DNA of 58,955 nucleotides, taken from positions 1-58,955 of the forward strand of contig NZ_BAFY01000201.1 of the NCBI RefSeq assembly GCF_000308555.1, read 5' to 3'. The stretch is from Nocardia cyriacigeorgica NBRC 100375 (GTDB lineage: Bacteria; Actinomycetota; Actinomycetes; Mycobacteriales; Mycobacteriaceae). Below, in pieces: positions 1 to 9,044 of this stretch. The notes under the pieces are model-generated. The model saw nothing but the letters and a program-made list of their open reading frames with translations, was not told the DNA's origin and did not search any database. The position numbers were made by a program, and so were the translations under genes. Position 1 is the stretch's first letter; every line of letters begins with the position of its first letter.

Positions 1-321
1 ATCTTCTGCCCGCCGCCTCCGCCGCCGGCCCCCGGCCAGGTGGTGCCCGCGCCGATGCCCAAGCCCGGTGCGCCCGCCGAACCGGCGCCTGCCGCACCGC
101 CGGCCGACCCGGCCCAACCCGGTCAGCCCGCGCCCGCCCAGCAGGCGCCCGGCGATCCGGCTCAGCCCGCGCCCGCGGACCCGAACGCGCAGCCTCCCGC
201 CGAACCGTCCACGACCCCGGAGCCGGGTCCCCCGCCCGCGCCCACCGCCACGCCGACACCGCAGCCGGCGGTGACGCTGCCGTTCGGCATCGTGGTCCCA
301 CTTCCCGCTCCCCCAAAGTGA
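1..321 (+). CDS. Pro/Ala-rich C-terminal end of a protein cut by the window edge
   Basis: The frame is open from base 1 and stops with TGA at 319-321, so only the last 106 residues are seen. The visible part begins with a run of prolines after a Cys, then is almost entirely Pro, Ala, Gln, Glu and Thr, and ends in a short hydrophobic patch (LPFGIVVPLPAPPK). This composition is typical of extended tails on exported actinobacterial wall proteins. The next gene is a secreted lytic transglycosylase, so an envelope role is a reasonable inference, but no catalytic domain is in view and I assign no function. The GTG at 40 is internal to the frame, not a convincing start. Confidence 0.7.
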   Translation: MFCPPPPPPAPGQVVPAPMPKPGAPAEPAPAAPPADPAQPGQPAPAQQAPGDPAQPAPADPNAQPPAEPSTTPEPGPPPAPTATPTPQPAVTLPFGIVVPLPAPPK

Positions 322-348
322 TTTCAAACCGGAACACAGATCACGAAG

Positions 349-430
349 CAGTAACAAAAAGATCTCGGATGCTGTAGCCTTCCTTCGTAGGTCACGAAGG
401 GCTCACGGCTGAGACAACGGCTCGTAACGG
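349..430 (+). promoter_or_regulatory. Leader with GTAAC motifs upstream of the lytic transglycosylase
   Basis: The 167-base gap before the transglycosylase carries AGTAACA at 350-356 and CGTAACG at 423-429, plus two TCACGAAG copies (about 341-348 and 393-400). GTAAC direct repeats are reported half-sites of the MtrA response regulator, which controls wall hydrolases in Corynebacteriales. The spacing here is not the close tandem reported there, so this is only a candidate site. Confidence 0.25.
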
Positions 431-488
431 AGTCGGCGCCCCTCCGCCGTGAGCTCGGCTCATTGAGTCGATGGAGGGTCACAGCACC

Positions 489-1358
489 GTGGGGCGTCAC
501 CGCAAACAACCGCCGCCTACCGTTCGGCGAAGCTCCGTACTTGCATTGACCGGGCTCGTTCCCGCCGGATTGGTCGCCGTCAACACCGCATCGGCCGTCG
601 GCACCGATCCCACCGCGGCCTCGATCCAGGCGCACCTGCCCGGCGACGAGGGCGCCGACACCACCGCGAGCTTCGCCGCCGACGCACAGACCGTCGTCGA
701 CCTGGAAAGCCTCACCCACGCGATGGCCAAGCAATCGCGTGCGGTCCCGCCGACGGTGAAAACCGTTGCGCTGCCCGAAGATCGGGTGCCTGCCGACCTG
801 CCCGCCGCGCAGATGGGCATACCGGGCATCGCGCACGCCGCCTACGTCGCCGCCGAACAGGCCCTCGCCGTCGAGAACCCCACCTGCCATATGCCGTGGA
901 CGGTGCTCGCGGGCATCGGCCGGGTCGAATCGACCCACGTCTACAACGGCAAGGCCGATGCCGACGGCAACGCCCTCGACCCGGTCTACGGCCCGGTGCT
1001 CGACGGCAGCCTCGCAGGCAACAATGTCATCCACGATTCCGATGGCGGTGCCCTCGACGGCCTGTCCGGCTACGACCGCGCCGTCGGCCCCATGCAGTTC
1101 CTGCCCGAAACGTGGTCGCATTACGCGGCCGACGGCAACGGCGACGGCATCGCCGACCCGCAGAACTACTACGACGCCACCCTGACCGCGGGCAAATACC
1201 TCTGCGACGGCGGCCTGGACATGCGCGATCTGGCCCAGCAGTCCAAGGCGATCCTGCGCTACAACAACTCCATGGCCTACGTCGCCAACGTCATGGCATG
1301 GGCCAATTCCTACGGCACCGGCATCGCACCACAGCCCGCACAGCTGCCCCGTATCTGA
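489..1358 (+). CDS. Secreted lytic transglycosylase (MltB/SLT-like)
   Basis: This is a 289-residue exported peptidoglycan hydrolase that cleaves MurNAc-GlcNAc bonds, with its domain outside the membrane. The basic MGRHRK start is followed by a hydrophobic signal segment of about 20 residues ending near TASAVG. The C-terminal half carries the lytic transglycosylase fold: GRVES holds the predicted catalytic Glu, and GPMQFLPETW and a later YYDATLTAGKYLC are family motifs. Repeated DG/DADGN patches may bind calcium. I chose GTG 489 because GGAGG lies 11 bases upstream at 473-477 and MGRHRK is the usual N-terminus in this group; ATG 471 would add six residues. It matches M. tuberculosis Rv1230c, which likewise neighbours mrp. 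Confidence 0.85.
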   Translation: MGRHRKQPPPTVRRSSVLALTGLVPAGLVAVNTASAVGTDPTAASIQAHLPGDEGADTTASFAADAQTVVDLESLTHAMAKQSRAVPPTVKTVALPEDRVPADLPAAQMGIPGIAHAAYVAAEQALAVENPTCHMPWTVLAGIGRVESTHVYNGKADADGNALDPVYGPVLDGSLAGNNVIHDSDGGALDGLSGYDRAVGPMQFLPETWSHYAADGNGDGIADPQNYYDATLTAGKYLCDGGLDMRDLAQQSKAILRYNNSMAYVANVMAWANSYGTGIAPQPAQLPRI

Positions 1359-1377
1359 GACGCCTAAAATCGGCGGC

Positions 1378-2514
1378 ATGCCAGTGGTAACGGAAGCGGA
1401 CGTGCGGGGCGCCCTCGCAAAGGTCGACGACCCGGAAATTCGCAAACCGATCACCGAACTGGGCATGGTGAAAAGCGTCAGCATCGGCGCCGACAGCGAT
1501 GTCCATATCGAGGTCTACCTGACGACGGCGGGCTGCCCGCTGCGCACCGAGATCACCCAGCGGGTCAGCAAGGCGGTCGCCGACGTCCCCGGCGTCGGCG
1601 CGGTCACCGTCGACCTGGACGTGATGAACGATGAGCAGCGCACCGAACTGCGCAAGCAGTTGCGTGGCGACTCCGCCGAACCGGTCATCCCCTTCGCCCA
1701 GCCCGGCTCGCTGACCCGGGTGTACGCGGTGGCCTCCGGTAAGGGCGGTGTCGGAAAGTCCAGTGTCACCGTCAATCTCGCCGCTGCCATGGCCGCGCGC
1801 GGACTGTCCGTCGGCGTGCTCGACGCCGACATCTACGGCCACTCCATCCCGCGGATGCTCGGCACCGACGCCCGGCCTACCCAGGTCGAGCGGATGATCA
1901 TGCCGCCCATCGCGCACGACGTGAAGATGATCTCCATCGCCCAGTTCACCCAGGGCAACACGCCGGTGGTGTGGCGCGGCCCGATGCTGCACCGCGCGCT
2001 GCAGCAGTTCCTGGCCGACGTGTTCTGGGGCGATCTGGATGTGCTGCTGCTCGACCTGCCGCCCGGCACCGGCGACGTGGCGATTTCCATCGCCCAGCTG
2101 ATCCCGAACGCCGAGATCCTGGTCGTCACCACCCCGCAGCCGGCCGCCGCCGAGGTAGCCGAGCGCGCGGGCGCCATCGCCTTGCAGACCCGTCAGCGGA
2201 TCGCCGGCGTGGTGGAGAACATGTCCTGGCTGGACCTGCCCGACGGCACCCGGATGGACCTCTACGGCTCCGGCGGCGGCCAGGCTGTCGCCGAGCGCCT
2301 CACCCGCGCTGTCGGCGCCGACGTGCCGCTGCTCGGCCAGATCCCGATCGAGCAGTCGCTGCGCGAGGCGGGCGACGAGGGCACCCCCATCGTGCTGCGC
2401 GATCCGGAGAACCCGGCCGCGGTGGCGTTGCGCGAGGTCGCCGACAAGCTCGCGGTGCGCCGGCGTGGACTGGCGGGTATGTCCTTGGGGATCGACACCA
2501 CACGCCACCTATAG
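1378..2514 (+). CDS. mrp: Mrp/ApbC-family iron-sulfur cluster carrier ATPase
   Basis: This 378-residue cytosolic P-loop ATPase holds and transfers Fe-S clusters. An N-terminal MIP18/DUF59 domain spans about residues 5-85 and includes GCPLR with its conserved Cys. It is followed by the ParA/MinD-like domain with the deviant Walker A GKGGVGKS at 121-128, LDADIYG, and DLPPGTGD as the Walker B/switch region. The C-terminal CxxC seen in some Mrp proteins is not visible, as is common in actinobacteria. The ATG start lies 19 bases after the transglycosylase stop, so the two may be cotranscribed. It corresponds to Rv1229c. Confidence 0.93.
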   Translation: MPVVTEADVRGALAKVDDPEIRKPITELGMVKSVSIGADSDVHIEVYLTTAGCPLRTEITQRVSKAVADVPGVGAVTVDLDVMNDEQRTELRKQLRGDSAEPVIPFAQPGSLTRVYAVASGKGGVGKSSVTVNLAAAMAARGLSVGVLDADIYGHSIPRMLGTDARPTQVERMIMPPIAHDVKMISIAQFTQGNTPVVWRGPMLHRALQQFLADVFWGDLDVLLLDLPPGTGDVAISIAQLIPNAEILVVTTPQPAAAEVAERAGAIALQTRQRIAGVVENMSWLDLPDGTRMDLYGSGGGQAVAERLTRAVGADVPLLGQIPIEQSLREAGDEGTPIVLRDPENPAAVALREVADKLAVRRRGLAGMSLGIDTTRHL

Positions 2515-2684
2515 GACACCAGCCGTGGCGTGGTATCGAATCCGACAGTGACAACTGATTTCGCACCGACATGGGTAACTCGCCGGGTACGGGCTAACCC
2601 AGCCACTCAGCGACCGCCGGCCGCCGACGCCGCTGGTGCCGCGCCTGAGTCCGGCCAAAAATCGCGGAGAGGCGGAACAGCGTC

Positions 2685-3041
2685 ATGCTCACGCTGCTGT
2701 TGTATGTGCTGATCGTCGGGTTGTTGGCCGCGGTGCTGTTCCTACTCGCGGGGGCGGTCTTCGGGCGGTCGGAGGAGCTGGGACCGCTACCGGAGGGCAC
2801 CACCGCGACGGTGCTTCCGGTCGAGGGGATCTCCGGCGCCGATGTGCGCTCGCTGCGGTTCCAGCAGGTGCTGCGCGGCTACAAGGCCGGTGAGGTGGAC
2901 TGGGCGCTGGCTCGGCTCGCCGCGCGCATCGACGAACTGCACGGCCAGCTGGCCCAGGCGCGTGCCGAGGCCGGGGCGAACGTGGGCGCCGCCGCGCAGC
3001 CCGGTCCGGTTCAGCCGCCGGTTGGCCCGGATCCGCGATGA
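2685..3041 (+). CDS. DivIVA-domain membrane protein (Rv1209-like)
   Basis: This 118-residue protein has one N-terminal transmembrane helix (residues 1-26, rich in Leu and Val). A short linker leads to a DivIVA-type segment with GISGADVRSLRF and LRGYKAGEVDWALARLAARIDEL, predicted to form a coiled coil. The tail is Ala/Pro-rich. DivIVA domains sense curved membrane and organise polar or septal growth; this short membrane-anchored form is the Rv1209 type, whose role is unknown. A GGAGAGG run lies about 13 bases before the ATG. The stop overlaps the next ATG as ATGA, so translation with the glycosylase gene is probably coupled. Confidence 0.85.
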   Translation: MLTLLLYVLIVGLLAAVLFLLAGAVFGRSEELGPLPEGTTATVLPVEGISGADVRSLRFQQVLRGYKAGEVDWALARLAARIDELHGQLAQARAEAGANVGAAAQPGPVQPPVGPDPR

Positions 3042-3598
3042 CCGCCGTCGAGCCGGTCCGCTGCCCGTGGTCGCTGGAATCGCAGCTCTATCGCGACTAT
3101 CACGACACCGAGTGGGGCCGCCCGCTGCACGGTGACGACGCCATGTTCGAACGGCTGTGCCTCGAGGCCTTCCAATCGGGCCTGGCCTGGATCACCATCC
3201 TGCGCAAACGCCCGGCGTTCCGGGCCGCCTTCGCGGGGTTCGCCATCGAGAAGGTGGCCCGCTTCGACGACACCGACCGTGAACGCCTGCTCGCCGACCC
3301 CGGCATCGTGCGCAACCGCGCCAAGATCGACGCCGCCATCGCCAATGCCAAGGTCGCCCGCGACCTCGATACCAGCCTGGACGAGCTGATCTGGTCGTTC
3401 GCTCCGCCCCCGCGCCCCCGTCCGCGCACCCTGGCCGACGTGCCCGCCGTCACACCCGAATCCACCGCTCTGGCAAAGGAATTGAAGCGCCGCGGATTCA
3501 GATTCGTGGGCCCGACCACGGCGTACGCGCTGATGCAGGCGACCGGGCTCGTCGACGACCACCTGGCCGATTGCTGGGTCGGCGGCGACCCGCCCTAG
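3038..3598 (+). CDS. tag: DNA-3-methyladenine glycosylase I
   Basis: This 186-residue base-excision repair enzyme removes 3-methyladenine from alkylated DNA. The family zinc site is complete: Cys9 (RCPW), His22 (YHDTEWG), His175 and Cys179 (DDHLADCW). The active-site segment EAFQSGLAWITIL contains the conserved Glu and Trp, and FVGPTTAYALMQA is the helix-hairpin-helix region. Length is normal for TagA. It starts inside the stop of the DivIVA gene (ATGA). It is the homologue of Rv1210, which follows Rv1209 in the same arrangement. Confidence 0.94.
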   Translation: MTAVEPVRCPWSLESQLYRDYHDTEWGRPLHGDDAMFERLCLEAFQSGLAWITILRKRPAFRAAFAGFAIEKVARFDDTDRERLLADPGIVRNRAKIDAAIANAKVARDLDTSLDELIWSFAPPPRPRPRTLADVPAVTPESTALAKELKRRGFRFVGPTTAYALMQATGLVDDHLADCWVGGDPP

Positions 3599-3668
3599 AC
3601 CTACCGAGCGGTCACATTTCGAACTCAGGTATCCGTCCACTCCGGCGATAAGGAAGAATAGACCGAGT

Positions 3669-3714
3669 GCAGCTCGCCACAATGCCGGCGAGCTGCCCAG
3701 TTGGCGACAACTGG
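3669..3714 (+). promoter_or_regulatory. Two tandem perfect hairpins in the DUF3117 leader
   Basis: A 10-bp perfect stem (GCAGCTCGCC at 3669-3678, GGCGAGCTGC at 3687-3696) with an 8-base loop is followed directly by a 7-bp perfect stem (CCAGTTG at 3697-3703, CAACTGG at 3708-3714) closed by a GCGA tetraloop of GNRA type. They lie 50-96 bases before the DUF3117 start. They could terminate tag transcription, but no T-run follows, so a structured leader RNA is also possible. Confidence 0.5.
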
Positions 3715-3764
3715 AGTTCCAAGCAAGTGCGCAGCACACCGCGCAGATCTGGAGGGAGCAGAGG

Positions 3765-3932
3765 ATGGCGGCCATGAAGCCCCGCACCGGGGACGGTCCC
3801 CTCGAGGCAACCAAGGAAGGGCGTGGGATCGTCATGCGGGTTCCACTCGAGGGTGGCGGGCGTCTGGTCGTAGAGCTCACGCCGGATGAAGCCGCAGCGC
3901 TCGGTGACGAATTGAAGAGTGTCACCAGCTAG
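3765..3932 (+). CDS. DUF3117 domain small protein (Rv1211-like)
   Basis: This 55-residue protein begins MAAMKPRTGDGPLEATKEGR, followed by a short beta-rich segment and the ending TPDEAAALGDELKSVTS. That pattern is the DUF3117 family, nearly universal in actinobacteria and of unknown function. GGAGGG at 3751-3756 is a clear ribosome site, so the ATG at 3765 is secure. The last 14 bases overlap the start of the next gene, which suggests coupled translation with the rRNA methyltransferase. Two perfect hairpins precede it. Confidence 0.9.
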   Translation: MAAMKPRTGDGPLEATKEGRGIVMRVPLEGGGRLVVELTPDEAAALGDELKSVTS

Positions 3933-4815
3933 TCACCCGACGACGCACTCGGCACTGACGCTGGTGACGAGTGCGCTGGCCTGCCCGGAATGCCAGGCCG
4001 GATTGGCGATGTCGGAGCGGTCGTTGCGCTGCGGCGCGGGGCACAGCTTCGATATCGCCAAGCAGGGGTACGTGACCCTGCTGACCGGTGCCTCGACCAA
4101 GATGACCGGCGATACCGCGGCCATGCTCGACGCCAGAGCGGCTTTCCAGGGCGGCGGGCATTTCGCGCCCATCGCCGACGCCATCGTCGCGGCCGTCGCC
4201 GGGAACGGGTCCGCCGGGTACCCAGGCTCGGGTCCAAGCGCGTCCGCACTCGTGCTGGAGATCGGCGCGGGCACCGGCTACTACCTGGCCCGGGTCCTGG
4301 ACGCACTGTCGCATGCCAACGGCATCGCACTCGACGTGGCCAAACCTGCCGGACGACGCGGCGCCCGTGCCCATCCACGGGCCGCGGCGGTGGTCGCCGA
4401 TGCCTGGCGTGGCCTGCCGCTGCGCGCCGGCACCGTCGACGTGGCCCTGTCGGTGTTCGCCCCGCGCAATCCCGGCGAGGTGGCGCGGGTACTGACCCCG
4501 AACGGCCGATTCGTCGTCGTAACCCCTACCGACCGGCACTTGGCCGAGCTGATCGAACCACTCGGCATGGTGAGTGTGGACCCGGACAAGCAGGATCGGC
4601 TGACCGCCACCATGTCCGGGCAGTTCGCGCTGCGCGGGCGCGATGCGGTCGAGTACCCGATGAAGCTGGCGCGCACCGACGTCGCCCAGGTGGTCGGCAT
4701 GGGGCCGTCGGCTCATCACACCGATGCCGTCGAGTCCCGGCTCGCGGCCCTGCCGGACACCATGGAGGTCACCGCTTCGGTACTGGTGGGTACCTATGAA
4801 CTCGCCGGAGTCTGA
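3919..4815 (+). CDS. RlmA-like 23S rRNA (guanine-N1)-methyltransferase
   Basis: This 298-residue protein resembles RlmA(I)/RlmA(II), which methylate guanine 745 or 748 of 23S rRNA using S-adenosylmethionine. The N-terminal zinc finger is Cys22, Cys25 (CPEC), Cys38 and His42 (CGAGHSFD), followed by AKQGYVTLL, a family signature. The SAM site is LEIGAGTGYYL near residue 112, and SVFAPRNPGEVARVL is the post-IV region. TlrB-type relatives give macrolide resistance, but nothing here shows that. GTG 3919 keeps the whole finger and overlaps the DUF3117 stop; GTG 3964 is an alternative start. Confidence 0.82.
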   Translation: MSPASHPTTHSALTLVTSALACPECQAGLAMSERSLRCGAGHSFDIAKQGYVTLLTGASTKMTGDTAAMLDARAAFQGGGHFAPIADAIVAAVAGNGSAGYPGSGPSASALVLEIGAGTGYYLARVLDALSHANGIALDVAKPAGRRGARAHPRAAAVVADAWRGLPLRAGTVDVALSVFAPRNPGEVARVLTPNGRFVVVTPTDRHLAELIEPLGMVSVDPDKQDRLTATMSGQFALRGRDAVEYPMKLARTDVAQVVGMGPSAHHTDAVESRLAALPDTMEVTASVLVGTYELAGV

Positions 4816-4818
4816 ACC

Positions 4819-6009
4819 TCAGGGTTTGCGGACCCGGTCGTAGACCTCGAGAGTCTGCGCGGCGATCCGTGACCAGTCGAATTCGGCCACCGCCCTGGCC
4901 CGGCCCGCGGCCCCGTATTCGGCCGCGAGCACCTGATCGGCGGCCAGCTCGTTCACCGCCTCGGCCAGGCCACGCTCGTATTCGCCCGGCGCGGCCGGGT
5001 CGTAATGCACCAGCCGTCCGGTGTTGCGGTCGGCGACCACCTCGGGGATGCCGCCCACATCCGAGGCGACGACGGCGGTGCCGCAGGCCATGGCCTCGAG
5101 ATTCACGATGCCGAGCGGCTCGTACACCGACGGGCAGACGAAGACGGTCGCGGCGGCGAGCACCTGCCGGATCTGCTCGGTGGGCAGCATGTCCTGCACC
5201 CAGAACACATTGCCGCGGCGACGGCTCAATTCGTCGACCGCCGAGGCCACCTCGGCGGCCAGCTCCGGCGTGTCGGCCGCGCCGGCGCACAACACCACCT
5301 GGATCTCCGGGTCGAAATCACGGGCGGCGGCCAGCAGATGCGCGACGCCCTTCTGCCGGGTGATCCGCCCGACGAAGGCCGCGATCGGCCGGTCCGTGCG
5401 TACCCCCAGCTGCCACAGGAAGGGCTCGCCGCCGGTTTCGGGTGCGCCGGGGTGCCACACCGAGGCGTCGATGCCGTTGTGCACCACGTGCACCCGCGCG
5501 GGATCAACGGCCGGGTAGGCGTCGAGCACGTCGCGGCGCATCCCCGCGCTGACCGCGATGATGGCGTCGGCGTGTTCGACGGCATTGCGTTCCGACCAGG
5601 ACGACAGCCGATAGCCGCCGCCGAGCTGCTCGGCCTTCCACGGCCGCCGCGGTTCCAGCGAATGCGCGGTCAGCACATGCGGGATGCCGTAGAGGGTGGC
5701 CGACAGATGTCCGGCCAGGCCCGTGTACCAGGTGTGCGAATGCACCACGTCGACCTCGCCGGTGGCATCGGCCATCCGCAGCTGGGCCGACATCATCTGG
5801 ATCGCGGGATTGGCGGCGTAGAGGTGGGTGTCGGGCTGATGGACCACCGCATCCTCGCGCGGGGCGCCCATGCAGTGCACGGTGACCTCGGCGAGCGCGC
5901 GCAGCTCGGCCACCAGCTCGGTGACGTGCACGCCCGCACCGCCGTAAACCTCCGGCGGGTATTCGCGGGTCAGCATGGCGACCCGCAGCCGATCGGCCGG
6001 CCCCGTCAT
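4819..6009 (-). CDS. glgA: GT4 glycosyltransferase, glycogen synthase GlgA/GlgM type
   Basis: This 396-residue GT-B retaining glucosyltransferase matches Rv1212c, which makes maltose-1-phosphate or alpha-1,4-glucan from ADP-glucose. The N-terminus has LTREYPPEVYGGAGVHV, the donor-side Gly-rich loop. The C-terminal domain has GRITRQKG and the EX7E motif in YEPLGIVNLEAMACG. I placed the start at ATG 6009 (MTGPADRLRVAML), close to family length; an upstream extension of the frame is Arg-rich and not conserved. It is divergent from glgC across a 107-base gap, so the donor-making and donor-using enzymes can share control. Its stop lies three bases from the stop of the convergent methyltransferase gene. 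Confidence 0.9.
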   Translation of the reverse strand: MTGPADRLRVAMLTREYPPEVYGGAGVHVTELVAELRALAEVTVHCMGAPREDAVVHQPDTHLYAANPAIQMMSAQLRMADATGEVDVVHSHTWYTGLAGHLSATLYGIPHVLTAHSLEPRRPWKAEQLGGGYRLSSWSERNAVEHADAIIAVSAGMRRDVLDAYPAVDPARVHVVHNGIDASVWHPGAPETGGEPFLWQLGVRTDRPIAAFVGRITRQKGVAHLLAAARDFDPEIQVVLCAGAADTPELAAEVASAVDELSRRRGNVFWVQDMLPTEQIRQVLAAATVFVCPSVYEPLGIVNLEAMACGTAVVASDVGGIPEVVADRNTGRLVHYDPAAPGEYERGLAEAVNELAADQVLAAEYGAAGRARAVAEFDWSRIAAQTLEVYDRVRKP

Positions 6010-6116
6010 CGCCGCCGCGTGCGCGAAACTCACGGATTCAACGTAGACGCTCGGCCGGGCCCGGGCCACTCGCACGCCGCCCCACCTCCTGGCGTGAGGT
6101 TCGGTAGTTTGACAGT

Positions 6117-7331
6117 GTGAGGAGCCAGCCGCACGTACTAGGAATCGTGCTCGCCGGTGGCGAGGGCAAGCGACTCTTTCCACTCACCGCCGACCGCGCC
6201 AAGCCGGCGGTCCCGTTCGGCGGTGCCTACCGCCTCATCGACTTCGTCCTCAGCAACCTCGTCAACGCCGGATACCTGCGGCTGTGTGTGCTCACCCAGT
6301 ACAAATCGCATTCGCTGGACCGGCATATCTCGCAGACCTGGCGACTGTCGGGTTTCGCGGGCGAATACATCACCCCGGTACCGGCGCAGCAGCGGCTCGG
6401 GCCGCGCTGGTACACCGGCAGCGCCGACGCGATCATGCAGTCGCTGAACCTGATCTACGACGAGGACCCCGATTACATCGTGGTCTTCGGCGCCGACCAC
6501 GTCTACCGGATGGACCCCGAGCAGATGGTGGCCCATCACATCGAGTCCGGCGCCGGTGTCACCGTGGCCGGTATCCGGGTGCCGCGCAGTCAGGCCAGCG
6601 CGTTCGGCTGCATCGACTCCGACGAGTCCGGGCGCATCACCCAGTTCCTGGAGAAACCCGCGCACCCGCCCGGCACTCCGGACGACCCGAATTCGACGTT
6701 CGCTTCCATGGGCAATTACGTGTTCACCACCAGGGTGCTGGTCGATTCGATCCGCGCCGACGCCGAGAACTCCGATTCCGACCACGATATGGGCGGCGAC
6801 ATCATCCCGAAGCTGGTCGCCGCCGGTCAGGCCGCCGTCTACGACTTCGCCGACAACGACGTCCCCGGCGCCACCGACCGCGACCGCGGCTACTGGCGCG
6901 ATGTCGGCACCATCGACGCCTTCTACGAAGCGCATATGGATCTGGTCTCGGTGCATCCGGTGTTCAACCTCTACAACAAGCACTGGCCGATCCGCGGTGC
7001 CGCGGAGAACCTGCCGCCGGCCAAGTTCGCCCAGGGCGGGCTGGCGCAGGAGTCCATCGTGGGCGCGGGCTCGATACTGTCCGCCGCGACGGTGCGCAAT
7101 TCGGTGCTCAGCGCCAATGTGGTGGTCGACGACGGCGCCACCGTCGAGGGCAGCGTGCTGATGCCGGGAGTCCGCATCGGCAAGGGCGCGGTGGTGCGGC
7201 GCGCGATCCTGGACAAGAACGTGGTGGTCTCCGAGGGCGAGATCATCGGCGTCGATCTCGACCGCGACCGCGACCGCTTCGCCATCAGCAACGGCGGCGT
7301 CGTCACCGTCGGCAAGGGCACCTGGGTCTGA
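6117..7331 (+). CDS. glgC: Glucose-1-phosphate adenylyltransferase
   Basis: This 404-residue enzyme makes ADP-glucose from glucose-1-phosphate and ATP, the committed step of glycogen and capsular glucan synthesis. The N-terminus has the pyrophosphorylase signature [13 protein letters not shown] and [17 protein letters not shown] and [14 protein letters not shown] are further GlgC motifs. The C-terminal third is a left-handed beta-helix domain ([29 protein letters not shown] in pieces). It starts at GTG 6117, divergent from glgA, and is the homologue of Rv1213. A near-perfect hairpin follows. Confidence 0.95.
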   Translation: MRSQPHVLGIVLAGGEGKRLFPLTADRAKPAVPFGGAYRLIDFVLSNLVNAGYLRLCVLTQYKSHSLDRHISQTWRLSGFAGEYITPVPAQQRLGPRWYTGSADAIMQSLNLIYDEDPDYIVVFGADHVYRMDPEQMVAHHIESGAGVTVAGIRVPRSQASAFGCIDSDESGRITQFLEKPAHPPGTPDDPNSTFASMGNYVFTTRVLVDSIRADAENSDSDHDMGGDIIPKLVAAGQAAVYDFADNDVPGATDRDRGYWRDVGTIDAFYEAHMDLVSVHPVFNLYNKHWPIRGAAENLPPAKFAQGGLAQESIVGAGSILSAATVRNSVLSANVVVDDGATVEGSVLMPGVRIGKGAVVRRAILDKNVVVSEGEIIGVDLDRDRDRFAISNGGVVTVGKGTWV

Positions 7332-7341
7332 CATCTGACGA

Positions 7342-7369
7342 TGCCCCCTGGCATCGTTGCCAAGGGGCA
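7342..7369. terminator. Bidirectional terminator between glgC and the ABC permease
   Basis: The hairpin has arms TGCCCCCTGGCA (7342-7353) and TGCCAAGGGGCA (7358-7369) with one mismatch and a TCGT loop. It lies between two convergent genes 51 bases apart. There is no T-run, as usual in high-GC actinobacteria. Confidence 0.7.
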
Positions 7370-7382
7370 CCGCCGCGTCGGT

Positions 7383-9044
7383 TCAGCGCAGGTCGCGCCC
7401 GCGCCAGCCGACCAGACCCAAGGCCAGCAGAGCCGCCGCCACCAGGGTCACCACCAGCACCGGGGTCGCGGTGAACTCCAATCCCGGCACCTTCGGGGCA
7501 TGGCTGAACGGTTCGAGATCGCGCAGCCACTGCGGCGCACCCGAGACCGAACCGAGCAGGAAGACCGCGATCGCCGCCGTCAGCACACCCCACGCCACCG
7601 GCGTCCAGCGCGGCGCGAGTCCGAACAGGGCAACGGTGATCGCGACGAACAACCAGATCGCCGGCAACTGCACCAGCGCGGCGGCCAGCACACCGGGCAA
7701 CTTGCCGCCGATATCGTCGGCCGCCAGGCCGTACACCAGCCCGCCGAGCAGGCCCGCGGTCAGCATGGCCAGCACCGGGCCACCGAGCGCGAACAGCAGA
7801 TGCGACAGCGCCCACCGGACCCGGCCGACGGCGCCGGTGACGACGGTTTCGGCGTGCCCGCTGGTCTCCTCACCGAACATGCGCAGCGTCGCCGAGATGG
7901 CGTAGGCCGAGCCCGCGACACCGAGCATGGTGAACGCGTAGGTGACCATCGAGTCCTCCAGCGATTCGGTGCCGCCCATCCGGGTGATGAGATCTCGAAT
8001 GGTCTCATTCGAACCGAGTTCGTCGCCGATGCCGTGCACCACGCTGCCGATCAGCAACCCGTAGAGCCCCAAGCCGATCGTCCAGGCCAGCAGGGTGCCC
8101 CGTTGCAGGCGCCAGGCCAGCCCGAGTGGACCGGCCAGTCCCGTACCGGCCGCGGGCGGGCCGAGTCGTTCGGCGATCAGGCCCGCACCCACGTCGCGGC
8201 GCATCAGCAGCAGATAGGCCGCGCCGACACACACCAGCACGGTCACCAGATGCAGCGCCAGGACCCACCAGCGGTCCCCGGCGAAGGCCCGCACCTGCAA
8301 CGACCAGCCCTGCGGCGAGAGCCAGGTCAGCGGGCTCACCGGCCCGTTCCCGGCCTGGGCGTCGCCCACCGCCCGCAACGTGTAGGCGAGCGCCAGCACA
8401 CCGAAGGCGATGCCGCGCGCCAGCCGGGCGCTGGTGGACAGCTGCGCGGCCACCGCGGCCACCGCCGCGAACACCATGCCGGAGCCGGCCAGCGCCGCCC
8501 CGAACGCCAGCGATCCGCCGGCCGGGACGTCGGTGGCCATCAGGCTCAGCGCGCCGATCACACCGGTGGCCAGCGCGCCGCCGAGCCCGAGCACCAGCGC
8601 CGCGGTGAGACCGGCGAAGCGCCCCACCGAGGTGGAAGCGACCAGCTCCGTACGCCCGGTCTCTTCCTCGGCCCTGGTGTGCCGGATGACGGTGAGGATG
8701 GTCGCCACCGCGACCAGGGTGAAGAACATCCCCGCTTTCCAGATGCCGACCGCACCGATGCTGGTGTTGTAGATCGGCCCGTACATGGCCAGCTGCGAGG
8801 GGCTGGCCAGGATGGAGTCGGCGAAGGAGGCGCGGTCGGCCTCGGTCGGATAGACGGTTTCGATACTCGCGACGTAGACGCTGCCCAAGGGCACCGACAG
8901 CAGTAATACCCAGGCGGGCAACACGATTCGGTCGCGGCGCAGCGCCAGGAGCAGCATCCGGCCGGTGCCGGCGAAACCGGACGCGGTGCGGTAGCGGGTG
9001 GCGACGCGATGCTCGCCTGTCCTCGGAAGCGTTGCGGTGGTCAT
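7383..9044 (-). CDS. ABC exporter permease (Rv1217c-like)
   Basis: This 553-residue integral membrane protein has about 12 hydrophobic helices in two halves of six, the layout of tetronasin/anthracycline-type exporters. [17 protein letters not shown] and [20 protein letters not shown] are the repeated cytoplasmic loops that contact the ATPase and show the internal duplication. The ATG at 9044 overlaps the ATPase stop (ATGA), so it is the third gene of a TetR-ATPase-permease operon. In M. tuberculosis the matching Rv1217c-Rv1218c pair exports several drugs. The substrate here is not known. Confidence 0.87.
   Translation of the reverse strand: MTTATLPRTGEHRVATRYRTASGFAGTGRMLLLALRRDRIVLPAWVLLLSVPLGSVYVASIETVYPTEADRASFADSILASPSQLAMYGPIYNTSIGAVGIWKAGMFFTLVAVATILTVIRHTRAEEETGRTELVASTSVGRFAGLTAALVLGLGGALATGVIGALSLMATDVPAGGSLAFGAALAGSGMVFAAVAAVAAQLSTSARLARGIAFGVLALAYTLRAVGDAQAGNGPVSPLTWLSPQGWSLQVRAFAGDRWWVLALHLVTVLVCVGAAYLLLMRRDVGAGLIAERLGPPAAGTGLAGPLGLAWRLQRGTLLAWTIGLGLYGLLIGSVVHGIGDELGSNETIRDLITRMGGTESLEDSMVTYAFTMLGVAGSAYAISATLRMFGEETSGHAETVVTGAVGRVRWALSHLLFALGGPVLAMLTAGLLGGLVYGLAADDIGGKLPGVLAAALVQLPAIWLFVAITVALFGLAPRWTPVAWGVLTAAIAVFLLGSVSGAPQWLRDLEPFSHAPKVPGLEFTATPVLVVTLVAAALLALGLVGWRGRDLR

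Noticed and set aside
322..488. A c-di-AMP (ydaO-type) riboswitch before the transglycosylase
   Set aside because: Such switches precede wall hydrolases in actinobacteria, but I could not find the conserved GGGGAA-type core or paired elements here.
324..1484. A 386-residue minus-strand frame across the transglycosylase
   Set aside because: No recognisable motif, and it overlaps two plus-strand genes with strong support.
3919..4815. A macrolide-resistance methyltransferase (TlrB)
   Set aside because: The protein is RlmA-like, but housekeeping members are widespread and no resistance context is present.
7341..8906. A 521-residue open frame on the plus strand opposite the ABC permease
   Set aside because: Its translation is rich in Arg, Gln, His and Gly with no domain, and it is the complement of a clear membrane protein. 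Such antisense frames are common in high-GC DNA.
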